Below are positions 8,099 to 16,133 of a stretch of DNA of 52,800 bases, in pieces. The translations under genes were made by a program, and so were the position numbers. The notes under the pieces are model-generated. The model was given only the letters and a program-made list of their open reading frames with translations, did no database searches and was not told the DNA's origin. Positions within the stretch are counted from its first letter, which is position 1. Each line of letters opens with the position of its first letter. Origin of the DNA: Bradyrhizobiaceae bacterium (lineage in GTDB: Bacteria > Pseudomonadota > Alphaproteobacteria > Rhizobiales > Xanthobacteraceae); the NCBI GenBank assembly GCA_003963435.1, contig RXJC01000023.1:1-52800 (forward strand). The letters are read 5' to 3'.

Positions 8099-8947
8099 TC
8101 AAAAATCGCCGACGGCGACGCGGATGGCGTCGAGCTCGCTGTCGGACAGCTTGTTCTTGTGATGCCAATCGGCGTTGGATTCTGCTGCCGGCAGACCCTT
8201 GCCCTTGACGGTATGGCAGATGATGGCAGTGGGTTTCCCGGCAACGGCCGGGATCTGCTTCAGGACGGTGCGCAGCGCGCCGACGTCGTGGCCGTTGACC
8301 TCCTGCACGGCGAAGCCGAAGCTGCGCCACTTGTCCGCGAGCGGCTCCAGCGGCAGCACGTAGTCGGTGGGCCCGTAGCTTTGCAGCTTGTTGTAGTCGA
8401 TCATCGCGACCAGATTATCGAGGCCGTGCTTGGCCGCGCCCATGGCGGCCTCCCACACCGAGCCCTCGTTGATCTCGCCGTCGCCGAGCAGGACGAAGGT
8501 CCGGTAGCTGCGCTCGCGCATGCGGGCGGCGAGCGCAAGGCCGACGCCGATCGACAGGCCGTGTCCGAGCGCGCCGGTCGAGGCCTCGACCCCCGGCACC
8601 ATGCCGTATTCGGGATGTCCGCCCAAAATACTGTCGGAGCCGCAAAAGCCGTCGAGTTCCGACAGCGGGAAGAAGCCGCGGTCGGCGAGCAGCGCATAGA
8701 GCGCCAGACACCCGTGTCCCTTGCTGAGGATGGCGCGGTCGCGATTGGGATCTTGCGGGTTCTGCGGGTCGATCCGCAGCACGTCGTCATAGAGCACGCG
8801 AACCATCTCGATCAGCGACAAGGCTGGACCGACATGGCCGCGTCCGGCGGAGCGGACAGAACCGAGGACCAGGCGGCGCAAGTAAAGACTGCGCTCGTCC
8901 AGCGTGCAGGTGAGGGCGGCTTCAGCGTGGGGTGAGATCTGGATCAC
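8099..8947 (-). CDS. Transketolase N-terminal subunit (split enzyme)
   Basis: A 282-residue thiamine-diphosphate-binding domain. The TPP/Mg motif starts at GDGEINEGSVWEAAM (about 155-169) and ends at the metal ligand Asn186 in IDYNK. GHVGPALSLIEM and ILSKGHGCLALY are standard transketolase substrate-loop motifs. The start appears to be GTG at 8947, inside the end of the phosphotransferase gene (26-base overlap); no better in-frame ATG is present, so the exact start is uncertain. It partners the C-terminal subunit 10 bases downstream. Split transketolases of this sort recur in secondary-metabolite and polysaccharide clusters as well as in archaea. Confidence 0.88.
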   Translation of the reverse strand: MIQISPHAEAALTCTLDERSLYLRRLVLGSVRSAGRGHVGPALSLIEMVRVLYDDVLRIDPQNPQDPNRDRAILSKGHGCLALYALLADRGFFPLSELDGFCGSDSILGGHPEYGMVPGVEASTGALGHGLSIGVGLALAARMRERSYRTFVLLGDGEINEGSVWEAAMGAAKHGLDNLVAMIDYNKLQSYGPTDYVLPLEPLADKWRSFGFAVQEVNGHDVGALRTVLKQIPAVAGKPTAIICHTVKGKGLPAAESNADWHHKNKLSDSELDAIRVAVGDF

Positions 8948-9959
8948 GTTGGCAAATCATTTGATGGAGCCGGCGGGCTTTGTCGAGCTGGCCGGCAAGG
9001 CGGACCGTCAGATCGCCACCTTGCGCGCTCATGGCGCGCCGGGAGCGGCTTTCCGGCAAATAGGCATTCAGGACAATCAGGCACCAAATCGCCCCGAACA
9101 CAGGATACAGTACGTCCCGGCGGATCGCAAACGCGTCATCCCCAGCCTCGAACGCGCGCGAGAGCCGTTCGATCAACCGGTTCGCGCTGGCCTCCGGCAG
9201 ATCGCTGCCCGGGTGGATCGCGGTGTCGGTCACCAGCTTGACCGGGTCGTCCCAGCCGAAATATTCGAAGTCGATGAAGCGCAGCCGGCCGTCTTCGGCG
9301 CGCAGCGCGTTGTGCAGACCGAAATCCGACGGGCTCAACGCACGATGCGCAGGCAAGAGATCCGCTGCGGGATCCCGCCCCAGTTCCGCATAGCGCTGGC
9401 GGAGCCGCCGGATAGCGGCGGCGGTGCTCGGAACCAGGCTGTTGTCGATGAACGCGCGCAGGTCGGGATGATCATCAAAGGCCCGCCGCAATCCGTCGAG
9501 GCGCTGCTCGTATTGGGCGATGGCTTCCTCGGGCGAAAAGATGCTGGCCGAGGCGTTTCGCAAATTCCGCGCGCCTTCGGCGTCGCGCAGCTTCTGCAGT
9601 TCGATCAGGAAATCGGCGAGCTGGTCGGCATCGTCCTGCTGGGGATGCAGCACCGCCGCTTCACCGTCGAACCATTGATACAGCGCGCAGAACGCGTCCG
9701 CGTCCTTTGCGACCGGGCGCGGCGTCAACGTGATGCCATGGCGCGACAGAAACGATAGCGCGTCATACTCCTGTCCCAGGCGATCGCGCCCGTCGGACGG
9801 ATATTGCTTGAGAGCGAGGGGCGGCCCCTGCGCCATCTCCAGCCGGAACACCCTGTTGTTGCCGCCGGACCGCGCCGGGTGAGCGGCCGCGACACGTGCC
9901 CCGGCGAGGCGGGTGCCGATCGAGACCGCTTCCTGCGCGCTCAGGTCCGGCTCGCTCAT
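8922..9959 (-). CDS. APH/choline-kinase-fold phosphotransferase
   Basis: A 345-residue kinase-like protein. Lys51 in LALKQYPSD is the candidate ATP-anchoring lysine, LSPSDFGLHNAL (about 208-219) is the catalytic loop with Asp212 and Asn217, and FIDFEYFGWDD (about 228-238) is the metal-binding DFG equivalent. The loop has SxD in place of the usual HxD, which I associate with a sugar-cluster subgroup of this fold. The start is ATG 9959, overlapping the HAD stop as ATGA; an open frame runs on to 10010 but lacks a better start. Likely role: phosphorylating a small sugar, polyol or choline-like group within this cluster. The exact acceptor is unknown. Confidence 0.8.
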   Translation of the reverse strand: MSEPDLSAQEAVSIGTRLAGARVAAAHPARSGGNNRVFRLEMAQGPPLALKQYPSDGRDRLGQEYDALSFLSRHGITLTPRPVAKDADAFCALYQWFDGEAAVLHPQQDDADQLADFLIELQKLRDAEGARNLRNASASIFSPEEAIAQYEQRLDGLRRAFDDHPDLRAFIDNSLVPSTAAAIRRLRQRYAELGRDPAADLLPAHRALSPSDFGLHNALRAEDGRLRFIDFEYFGWDDPVKLVTDTAIHPGSDLPEASANRLIERLSRAFEAGDDAFAIRRDVLYPVFGAIWCLIVLNAYLPESRSRRAMSAQGGDLTVRLAGQLDKARRLHQMICQRDPDLTPR

Positions 9960-10576
9960 GGCGCGAACACTCCGCGGTTTATATCCGCCCAGGTCGCGAT
10001 CGGTTCGCAATGCTCGGGATGAGGCGGCCGCGACTGTGTGAACAGGATCGATCGCGTTGCCTTCGGAAAATGCGGCTGCTCGAACACGTCGACGAGATCG
10101 TCGATGAAGATATCGAGCTCAAGGCTCGCGAGCCGCTCGACCTTGGCCGCCAGCGTGTCCTCGAAATAGACATTGCCCGTCGCGAGCGCCGCGTCGGCGG
10201 CGTCGATGAGGCCTTCGCCCCTCAACCAGCCGCGCGCGGCCTCGCGCAAGTCGACTCGCTCGGGGTCCTGGTGGCCGAACTGGGTCTTGTGGCTGACGAT
10301 GAAGACGCTCGCGCCGGCCTTGCGGCAGCTTGCCAGAAACTCGCGGACGCCGGGATAGATCTCGGCGCCGCCGATGCCCTTGCCGTAAACGTAGCCTTGC
10401 AGCCCTTGCCAGGCCAGCTCGCCGCCGACGCGGGATCGCAAGAAATCCCGCACCTCGGTCTTCTGCCCCGTCCACCCCTCAGGCACTAGCCCGCGCTGGC
10501 GCGCGGCGGCGGCAAAGACCTTGTCGTAGCAGATGATCGTGTTGTCGAAATCGATGCCGATCCGCACGCCGCTCAC
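9956..10576 (-). CDS. HAD-superfamily phosphatase
   Basis: A 206-residue HAD hydrolase with all four motifs visible: IDFDNT with nucleophile Asp9 and acid/base Asp11, Ser94 in FIVSHKT, Lys144, and the acidic pair Asp158-Asp159 in DIFIDDLVDVF. The insert between motifs I and II (about 80 residues) forms the cap. Translation starts at GTG 10576, whose last base begins the overlap with the TGA of the upstream epimerase (a GTGA junction). In nucleotide-heptose synthesis a HAD phosphatase acts between the kinase and the nucleotidyltransferase. The co-occurrence here with HldE-like and GmhA-like genes suggests an analogous step, although this is not the classical GmhB type by length and motifs. Confidence 0.85.
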   Translation of the reverse strand: MSGVRIGIDFDNTIICYDKVFAAAARQRGLVPEGWTGQKTEVRDFLRSRVGGELAWQGLQGYVYGKGIGGAEIYPGVREFLASCRKAGASVFIVSHKTQFGHQDPERVDLREAARGWLRGEGLIDAADAALATGNVYFEDTLAAKVERLASLELDIFIDDLVDVFEQPHFPKATRSILFTQSRPPHPEHCEPIATWADINRGVFAP

Positions 10577-11574
10577 TTCAGGCTGATGTTCTGCATCATC
10601 TTGATGTTGAAGTACCGGGGATCGTTCAGCGAGTTCGGCAGGCGGCCGCCCCTGAAGGCGTCGACGAGTCCGGACACGGCCTGCTCGATGGTGTGCGTCG
10701 GCGCAAACCCGAGCTCGCGGCGGATCTTTTCCGAGGAGACGTGGTAGGAGCGCAGATCGTCGGTCGGCTCGACGGCCACCTCGACATTGTTTCCGACCAC
10801 CGACTTGACGATGTCGGCGATCTTCATCAGCGAGTGGTTCTCGTAGCCGATGTTGTAGGTCTTGCCGTCGATCTTGGCGTCGTCCTGCTGCAGCAGGAAA
10901 AGATAGGCCGCCGACATGTCCTGGATGTGCAAATTGGGCCGCTTCTGCGTTCCCCCGAACACGCGGATGCGGCCGGTGTTGACCGCGAGGTTGGTCAGGA
11001 TGTTGACGACGACGTCGAGCCGCTGCCGCGGCGCGTAGCCGCAGACGGTGGCGGGACGAACCGTGCAGGTGACGAAGCCGGACGCTGCTTCTTCAGCGAG
11101 GTCGGTCTCGCACATCGCCTTGAACTTGGAGTAGTCCGTGAGGGGCTCGCAGGACAGCTCCTCGGTCACCTCGGCCTCGTCCTTGATGCCGTAGACGCTG
11201 GAGGAGGAGGCATAGATGAAGCGCTTGATGCCGGCCTTCTTGGCGGCGCGCACCATCGGACGGAAGCAGTCGTAGTTGATGGACTTGCCGAGCCCCGGAT
11301 CCAGCTCGAACGAGGGGTCGTTGGAGATGCAGGCGAGGTGGATCACCGCGTTGTTGCCGCGCAGGGCCTCGTTGATCGCGGCCTCATCGCGGATGTCGCC
11401 CTTGATCAGGCGCAGGTTCGGATTGTCGCGAACCGCGTTGAAGACGTCCTCGCCGTACATGAAGAGGTCGAGCACGGTGACCTTGTGGCCCGCCGCCAGC
11501 AACTGGGGAACCAGCACGCTGCCGACATAGCCGGCGCCACCGGTGACCATCACGTTCCATTTCTGATCAATCAC
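10573..11574 (-). CDS. NAD(P)-dependent sugar epimerase/dehydratase, extended SDR
   Basis: A 333-residue extended short-chain dehydrogenase. The Rossmann motif TGGAGYVGS is at about 11-19, the SSS catalytic stretch in IYASSSSVYG at about 120-129, and the Tyr148-x3-Lys152 pair in DYSKFK. NIGYENHSLM and a C-terminal SSEKIRRELGFAPTHTIEQAV are typical of nucleotide-sugar epimerases. The start is GTG 11574, preceded by GGAGA about eight bases upstream, and the stop overlaps the HAD gene by 4 bases. Substrate and type of reaction (epimerisation, dehydration or reduction) cannot be fixed from sequence. It is distinct from the second epimerase of this operon at 13250-14263. Confidence 0.9.
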   Translation of the reverse strand: MIDQKWNVMVTGGAGYVGSVLVPQLLAAGHKVTVLDLFMYGEDVFNAVRDNPNLRLIKGDIRDEAAINEALRGNNAVIHLACISNDPSFELDPGLGKSINYDCFRPMVRAAKKAGIKRFIYASSSSVYGIKDEAEVTEELSCEPLTDYSKFKAMCETDLAEEAASGFVTCTVRPATVCGYAPRQRLDVVVNILTNLAVNTGRIRVFGGTQKRPNLHIQDMSAAYLFLLQQDDAKIDGKTYNIGYENHSLMKIADIVKSVVGNNVEVAVEPTDDLRSYHVSSEKIRRELGFAPTHTIEQAVSGLVDAFRGGRLPNSLNDPRYFNIKMMQNISLK

Positions 11575-11601
11575 TGTCGTTCTCCAGATTTTTCGATCGC
11601 G

Positions 11602-13167
11602 CTACTTCAACAACGCGGTGACAAATTTGACCAGCGGTGCTTTCTCGACCGAGTTGCGGTGACCGACGATGCCGACCTTGATCGCGCCCGCCGCGTTGCC
11701 GATGAAGGCGACGTCCTCGATATTGCCGCCGGCCGCCACCAGCGGCGCTGTGATGGTCAGGAAGGCGTCGCCGGCGCCGACCGTGTCGACGACGGTCTTT
11801 GTGAAGGCGGGCACCCGCGCGACGCCGGTCTTGGCCGAGAAGGGATAGCAGCCGAAGGAGCCGTGCGTGATGATCATGTTGTCGCAATCGATCTTGCGGT
11901 GCAGGCCGTCCTCGATCACCGACGCGATGTCGTTGAACTTGTCGGTCGCGGCCAGCCGTGCTTCCGGCGCGTCGATGCAGATGTAGTCGGCCCGCGGATA
12001 CTTCGTGATCAGATTGTAGCCGTGGTTGCCGCTGTTGCTCTGGGCGTTGACCGCCAGGAACTTGGAGTTCTTGATCAACGTGTCGATCGTGCTGGACGCG
12101 ATCATGCCGTGACCGAAATCGGTGACGATGACGACGTCCGCGCCGCGCACGCGTTCCGCGGTGACCTTGTCGATCTCCTTGCGCGCGGTCTCGTCCAGCG
12201 GCGTGTCGTCCATCGTGTAGACTTCGAACAGCTTGTGCAGATAGCCCATCTCGACGTAGCGCAGTTTGCGCGTCGTCGGGCGGCCCTGAATACGGATCGG
12301 TGTCAGCGTGACATTCGGGCGGACATGCGCGCGTATGAACTCTTCGGGGTAGTCGTTGCCGCCCAGCGTCGTGACGATCTCGACCGACTTGCAGAAGCTC
12401 GCCACGTGATTGGCCGCGGCAATGACACCGCCGGCAAATTGCTCGCCGTTCTTGAACAGCGTGGCGACGATGTTCTCCTTTGAAGCCTTCCCGAGCGCCG
12501 TGACGTATTGGTATTCGTCGATGATGGTGTCGCCGACCAGCACGACGTGCATGTCCTGGATCTTGTCGATCAGCTTCAGCAGGCGTTCGGCGCCGCCGCC
12601 TTCGCGCACCTTCTGCAGGTAGTCGCGCAGGGGCGGATCGTAGATGTCGAAGTAGCGGTTCAGCAGCGAGGACGAAGAGAACGTCACGTCGCGCGTGAAG
12701 ACGACTCGTCCGCCGTGACGTTCGACGGCGTCGCGCTCGACGGCGATCTTGCCGGTGACGTCGTCCTCGGGGTTCTCGTAGTCCGAGCCCTTGACGTAGA
12801 TGTCGGGCCGCACGGTATCGAGGACCGGCTCGGCGCTGGAGGTCTGGTTGATGCCGACCCAGTCGACCGTGCCGAGCGCGGCCAGCATCTCGGCGCGCAT
12901 GTTCTCCGGGAAGATCGGCCGCCCGGGGCCCTTGTTGACGAAACGGTCGGCGGTGATGGTCACGATGACCACATCGGCCTCGTTGCGCGCCGCCAGGATG
13001 TGCCGGACGTGGCCGAGATGCACCAGATCGAACACGCCGTGGCAGAGCGCGACAGTCAGGCCCTTCGCCTGCGCGGCGCGCGCAACCTCGCCGAGCTCTT
13101 CGATCGTCTTGATCTTGTCGTGCGGTGCCGGATGGACGGCCGGCTTGTCTTTCGGAGCATTACCCAT
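11602..13167 (-). CDS. HldE-like bifunctional nucleotidyltransferase-sugar kinase, domains swapped
   Basis: A 521-residue fusion. Residues about 35-175 form a cytidylyltransferase-like domain: CHGVFDLVHLGH holds the His50-x-Gly-His53 motif, YVKGSDY the second conserved site, and FSSSSLLNRY the C-terminal helix. Residues about 205-521 form a PfkB/ribokinase kinase: MHVVLVGDTIIDEY is strand 1, GGVIAAANHVASF the substrate loop, and DTVGAGDAF (461-469) carries catalytic Asp467. Both halves match the two activities of HldE (heptose-7-phosphate kinase and heptose-1-phosphate nucleotidyltransferase), but E. coli HldE has the kinase first. The domain order is therefore reversed. It begins at ATG 13167 and is followed 27 bases later by an epimerase. 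It probably activates a sugar phosphate to an NDP-sugar; heptose as the substrate is inference. Confidence 0.88.
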   Translation of the reverse strand: MGNAPKDKPAVHPAPHDKIKTIEELGEVARAAQAKGLTVALCHGVFDLVHLGHVRHILAARNEADVVIVTITADRFVNKGPGRPIFPENMRAEMLAALGTVDWVGINQTSSAEPVLDTVRPDIYVKGSDYENPEDDVTGKIAVERDAVERHGGRVVFTRDVTFSSSSLLNRYFDIYDPPLRDYLQKVREGGGAERLLKLIDKIQDMHVVLVGDTIIDEYQYVTALGKASKENIVATLFKNGEQFAGGVIAAANHVASFCKSVEIVTTLGGNDYPEEFIRAHVRPNVTLTPIRIQGRPTTRKLRYVEMGYLHKLFEVYTMDDTPLDETARKEIDKVTAERVRGADVVIVTDFGHGMIASSTIDTLIKNSKFLAVNAQSNSGNHGYNLITKYPRADYICIDAPEARLAATDKFNDIASVIEDGLHRKIDCDNMIITHGSFGCYPFSAKTGVARVPAFTKTVVDTVGAGDAFLTITAPLVAAGGNIEDVAFIGNAAGAIKVGIVGHRNSVEKAPLVKFVTALLK

Positions 13168-13249
13168 GTGAATTACCCAAAGCGCCGGTAGGTCTCAGAT
13201 GGCCGCCCGGAAATAATCGAATCGCGGCAACGATATCTCGTGAACCTGT

Positions 13250-14263
13250 TCAAGAGCTTGCCTTCGGCGCGCCCTTGTCGTCACCGAGATATTTGAACCA
13301 GTCCTTGGTGGCGTCGGCGATCTTGTCGACCGTCCACAGCGGCGCGTCCTTGTACTGGTCCATCGATCTCAGCATCGTCGCAACGCCGTCCTCGAATTTC
13401 ACCTTCGGCGTCCAGTTCAGGACCCGCTTGATCTTGGTGATGTCGGCGTAGGTGCAATCGGGCTCGCCCGGCCGTTTGGGAATGTGGACCTTTTCGCCGC
13501 CGAGAAGCTCGACCAGCCGGTTGACGCTGTAGGTGTTGTCCGAGCCGACGTTGAGTATTTCGTGCGAGATATCGGAGCGCGCGGCGGTCACGAAGGCGTC
13601 CGCGACGTCGCTGACGAACGTGAAGTCGCGCGTCTGCTCGCCATCGCCGACCACCGTGAAGGGCTTGCCGGCAAGCTTCTGCGCCATGAACACGCCGAAC
13701 ACGGCACCGTAGGTGCCGGTGGTGCGATGGCGCGGCCCGTAGACGTTGAACAGGCGTAGCGCGACCGCGGGCAGCTTGTAGACCTGGCACCAGTGCATGA
13801 CGCACTGCTCGCCGAGATTCTTGGTAAGCGCGTAAGGATACATCGGCCGGATCTCGGCGCTCTCCAGCGTCGGATAGACGTCGGGAATGCCGTAGCAGGA
13901 AGACGATGCGGCGTAGACGAAGCGCTTGGCGCCCGCGTGTCGTGCCGCCTCGAGAACGTTGACCGTGCCATCCACATTGGCGCGATGATACGGGATCGGC
14001 GACTCGATCGAGGGAACGATATCGGCCAGCGCCGCGAGGTGGAAGACCCAGTCGATACCGTGGAAATACGGTTTGATCGATTCGAGGTCGGTGACGTCAG
14101 CCCGCACGATCTTCAGCCGGCTCGAACTGGCGCGCGAGGCGAGATTTTCGGGGCGGCCGATCACGAAATTATCGAGCGCGACGACCTCGTGGCCATCGTC
14201 GAGGAGCCGATCGACGAGGTGACTTCCGATAAAACCTGCGCCGCCAGTGACAATGCATTTCAT
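13250..14263 (-). CDS. NAD-dependent epimerase/dehydratase (UDP-glucose 4-epimerase-like)
   Basis: A 337-residue extended SDR starting MKCIVTGGAGFIGSHLVD, the classical N terminus of the family. Ser120-122 in YAASSSCYG and the Tyr144-x3-Lys148 pair in MYPYALTKNLGEQ form the active site, and LRLFNVYGPRH is the usual nucleotide-sugar binding stretch. The start is taken as ATG 14263; ATG 14272 is an alternative. It is the first gene of the leftward operon, 82 bases ahead of the HldE-like gene, and faces the rightward SIS gene across a 138-base divergent gap. It probably interconverts a hexose or heptose nucleotide sugar. Exact specificity is not predictable. Confidence 0.9.
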   Translation of the reverse strand: MKCIVTGGAGFIGSHLVDRLLDDGHEVVALDNFVIGRPENLASRASSSRLKIVRADVTDLESIKPYFHGIDWVFHLAALADIVPSIESPIPYHRANVDGTVNVLEAARHAGAKRFVYAASSSCYGIPDVYPTLESAEIRPMYPYALTKNLGEQCVMHWCQVYKLPAVALRLFNVYGPRHRTTGTYGAVFGVFMAQKLAGKPFTVVGDGEQTRDFTFVSDVADAFVTAARSDISHEILNVGSDNTYSVNRLVELLGGEKVHIPKRPGEPDCTYADITKIKRVLNWTPKVKFEDGVATMLRSMDQYKDAPLWTVDKIADATKDWFKYLGDDKGAPKASS

Positions 14264-14401
14264 GGGGAACATCCGTGCCGCGAATGCCCAGCGAAACAGG
14301 CTCGCCAATGTTGTGTGAAACCCGAAAGCCGACTATCAGCCGCTCGCCGACTTTGCAAGCATTATACCTTTGCAATCCCTGGTGATAGCCGGTATCAGGG
14401 C
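14264..14401. promoter_or_regulatory. Divergent intergenic region between the two arms of the sugar cluster
   Basis: This 138-base gap must hold promoters in both directions. The minus strand has a perfect TATAAT at 14366-14361, but no -35 hexamer at 16-18 bases spacing, so the leftward promoter is only suggested. The AT-richer patch TTTGCAAGCATTATACC (14352-14368) stands out from its surroundings. No clear rightward promoter or operator palindrome is visible. Confidence 0.3.
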
Positions 14402-15016
14402 ATGATGTTGCAGCCGAGCCGCCAGCCCATGCCTGTCGAGTCCGTCGACCCCGATCACAAGGCTTTCCTCGACGATTACGTGGGGCGGCTGCATCGCGCG
14501 ACGGCGATCGACGATCGCGTTTTCGCCGCGATCGCCGCCACTCGCGCCGTCTGGTTGCGCACGCGCGAGCAGGGCGGCCGCGTCATTTTCATCGGCAACG
14601 GCGGCTCCGCCGGCATCGCCTCGCATCTTGCCATCGACCTTGCGAAGAACGCCTCGGTGCCTGCGCTCTGCTTCAGCGACGCGAGCATGATGTCGTGCCT
14701 CGCCAACGACTACGGGTTCGAGGATTGGATCGCGCACGCCGTGCGGCTGAGCGCCCGCGCCGGCGACTGCCTCGTCGCGATCAGTTCGTCCGGGCGTTCG
14801 AAGAACATCCTCAACGCGGTTGCGCAGGCGCGATCGATGAAGCTCGACGTGATCACGCTGTCGGGGATGAATGCGGACAATCCCCTGCGCAATCTCGGCG
14901 ACATCAATTTCTTCGTCGACAGCCGCAGCTACAACATCGTCGAGACCACGCACCAGTTCTGGATGATGGCCGCGATCGACCTCGTGATCGGTCGTGCGGA
15001 ATATCCGGCTTCCTGA
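14402..15016 (+). CDS. SIS-domain phosphosugar isomerase, GmhA-like
   Basis: A 204-residue sugar isomerase-fold protein. GNGGSAGIASHLAIDLAK (about 65-82) and SSSGRSKN (about 128-135) are the phosphosugar-binding loops, and ETTHQFWMMAAIDL in the C-terminal helix keeps the Glu and His seen in sedoheptulose-7-phosphate isomerase GmhA. GmhA makes D-glycero-D-manno-heptose 7-phosphate, the substrate of the HldE kinase, and an HldE-like protein is encoded nearby on the other strand. The frame is open well upstream, but that stretch lies opposite the epimerase gene, so ATG 14402 is used (ATG 14405 is adjacent). The next gene starts 12 bases after its stop. Confidence 0.85.
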   Translation: MMLQPSRQPMPVESVDPDHKAFLDDYVGRLHRATAIDDRVFAAIAATRAVWLRTREQGGRVIFIGNGGSAGIASHLAIDLAKNASVPALCFSDASMMSCLANDYGFEDWIAHAVRLSARAGDCLVAISSSGRSKNILNAVAQARSMKLDVITLSGMNADNPLRNLGDINFFVDSRSYNIVETTHQFWMMAAIDLVIGRAEYPAS

Positions 15017-15028
15017 GGCGGGCATCCG

Positions 15029-16048
15029 ATGCAGTCGCGGTTCAAGCAGGCGGCCCTGTTTTCGGTAAAGCTGCTGCTGTCGATCGCGGTGCTGGTCTAC
15101 ATCGCGCGCGGTCTCGACCTGCAGCGGTTGCGCAGCCATCTCGTCTCGGTCGATCCCGTCCTGTTCGTTCTCGCGCTGGCGTTGATCTTCTTCCAGACCT
15201 TCGTGCTCAACGGCCGCTGGGAGTTGATCATGCGTGCGCTCGGCGTGTCGCTGGACTGGCTCGCGGGCTGGCGCATCCTCATGATCAGCCTCTGGTTCAA
15301 CCAGGTGCTGCCGTCGTCCGTCGGCGGGGATGCGGTGCGGATGTGGCTGCTGCGCCAGCGTGGCGTGCAGTGGCCGGAGGCGGTGAAGGGCGTGGCGGCC
15401 GACCGTTTCACGGCATTGATCGGGCTGATCGCGCTGATGGTGGCCGGATTGCCGTTCCTGATCTCGCGCGTGTTCGATCAGGCCGCGATCCTGGCCATCG
15501 GCGGGCTGACGCTCGCAGGCGTCGCCGGCACCGCGGTCCTGTTGACGCTCGACCGGCTGCCCAAGCGCCTCACAGCGCATCCGGCCATTGCAAGCTTCGT
15601 CCGGTTCGGCGCGCTGGTCAGGTTTCTTCTGCTGCAGTCCGAGCGCCGCGCTCTGCTGTTCGGGTCGGCGCTGCTAATCCATCTCGTGACCGCGGCGGCC
15701 TGCTTCGTCCTGGCGCGCGGTGTCGGAGCACAGCTCTCGGTGACCGACGCCGGTATCCTGATTCCGCCGGTGGTGCTGTTGACGGCGGTCCCGATCTCGA
15801 TCAGCGGCTGGGGCGTTCGTGAGGGGGCGATGGTCGCCTGTCTCGGCCTGGCAGGCGTTCCTTCCGAGCAAGCGCTCTCGGTGTCGCTGCTGCTCGGTGC
15901 CATCAGCGTGATCATCGGCCTCCTCGGCGGCGCGATCTGGCTGGCCAGTCCGGAGCGCGGATCGTATTCAGCGGACAAGGCCGCCAAGGCGGCGGAGGAA
16001 GCCCCCAGCTACGATGGGCTGGGCAAGGAAGTCTCGAGCCACCCATGA
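15029..16048 (+). CDS. Flippase-like LPTD-family integral membrane protein (copy 2)
   Basis: A 339-residue protein of about eight hydrophobic segments with the same signatures as the gene at 1429-2409: WRILMISLWFNQVLPSSVGG (about 81-100), TLDRLPKRLT, and PISISGWGVREGAMVAC near the end. This copy keeps the full family loop NQVLPSSVGGDAVR, which is shortened in the other. The C terminus carries a soluble Ala/Lys/Glu-rich tail. It follows the SIS gene by 12 bases and precedes the C-methyltransferase. A role in moving or presenting a lipid-linked sugar is suggested by context; the family has no firmly established transport activity. Confidence 0.85.
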   Translation: MQSRFKQAALFSVKLLLSIAVLVYIARGLDLQRLRSHLVSVDPVLFVLALALIFFQTFVLNGRWELIMRALGVSLDWLAGWRILMISLWFNQVLPSSVGGDAVRMWLLRQRGVQWPEAVKGVAADRFTALIGLIALMVAGLPFLISRVFDQAAILAIGGLTLAGVAGTAVLLTLDRLPKRLTAHPAIASFVRFGALVRFLLLQSERRALLFGSALLIHLVTAAACFVLARGVGAQLSVTDAGILIPPVVLLTAVPISISGWGVREGAMVACLGLAGVPSEQALSVSLLLGAISVIIGLLGGAIWLASPERGSYSADKAAKAAEEAPSYDGLGKEVSSHP

Positions 16049-16133
16049 CCCGCTTGAGCTCGTTGCTGCCGGTCTGGACTTCACGGGGTGGGGTTGCCTC
16101 ACCCGATCGCGTTTCTCATTTTTCGGTTCCACG

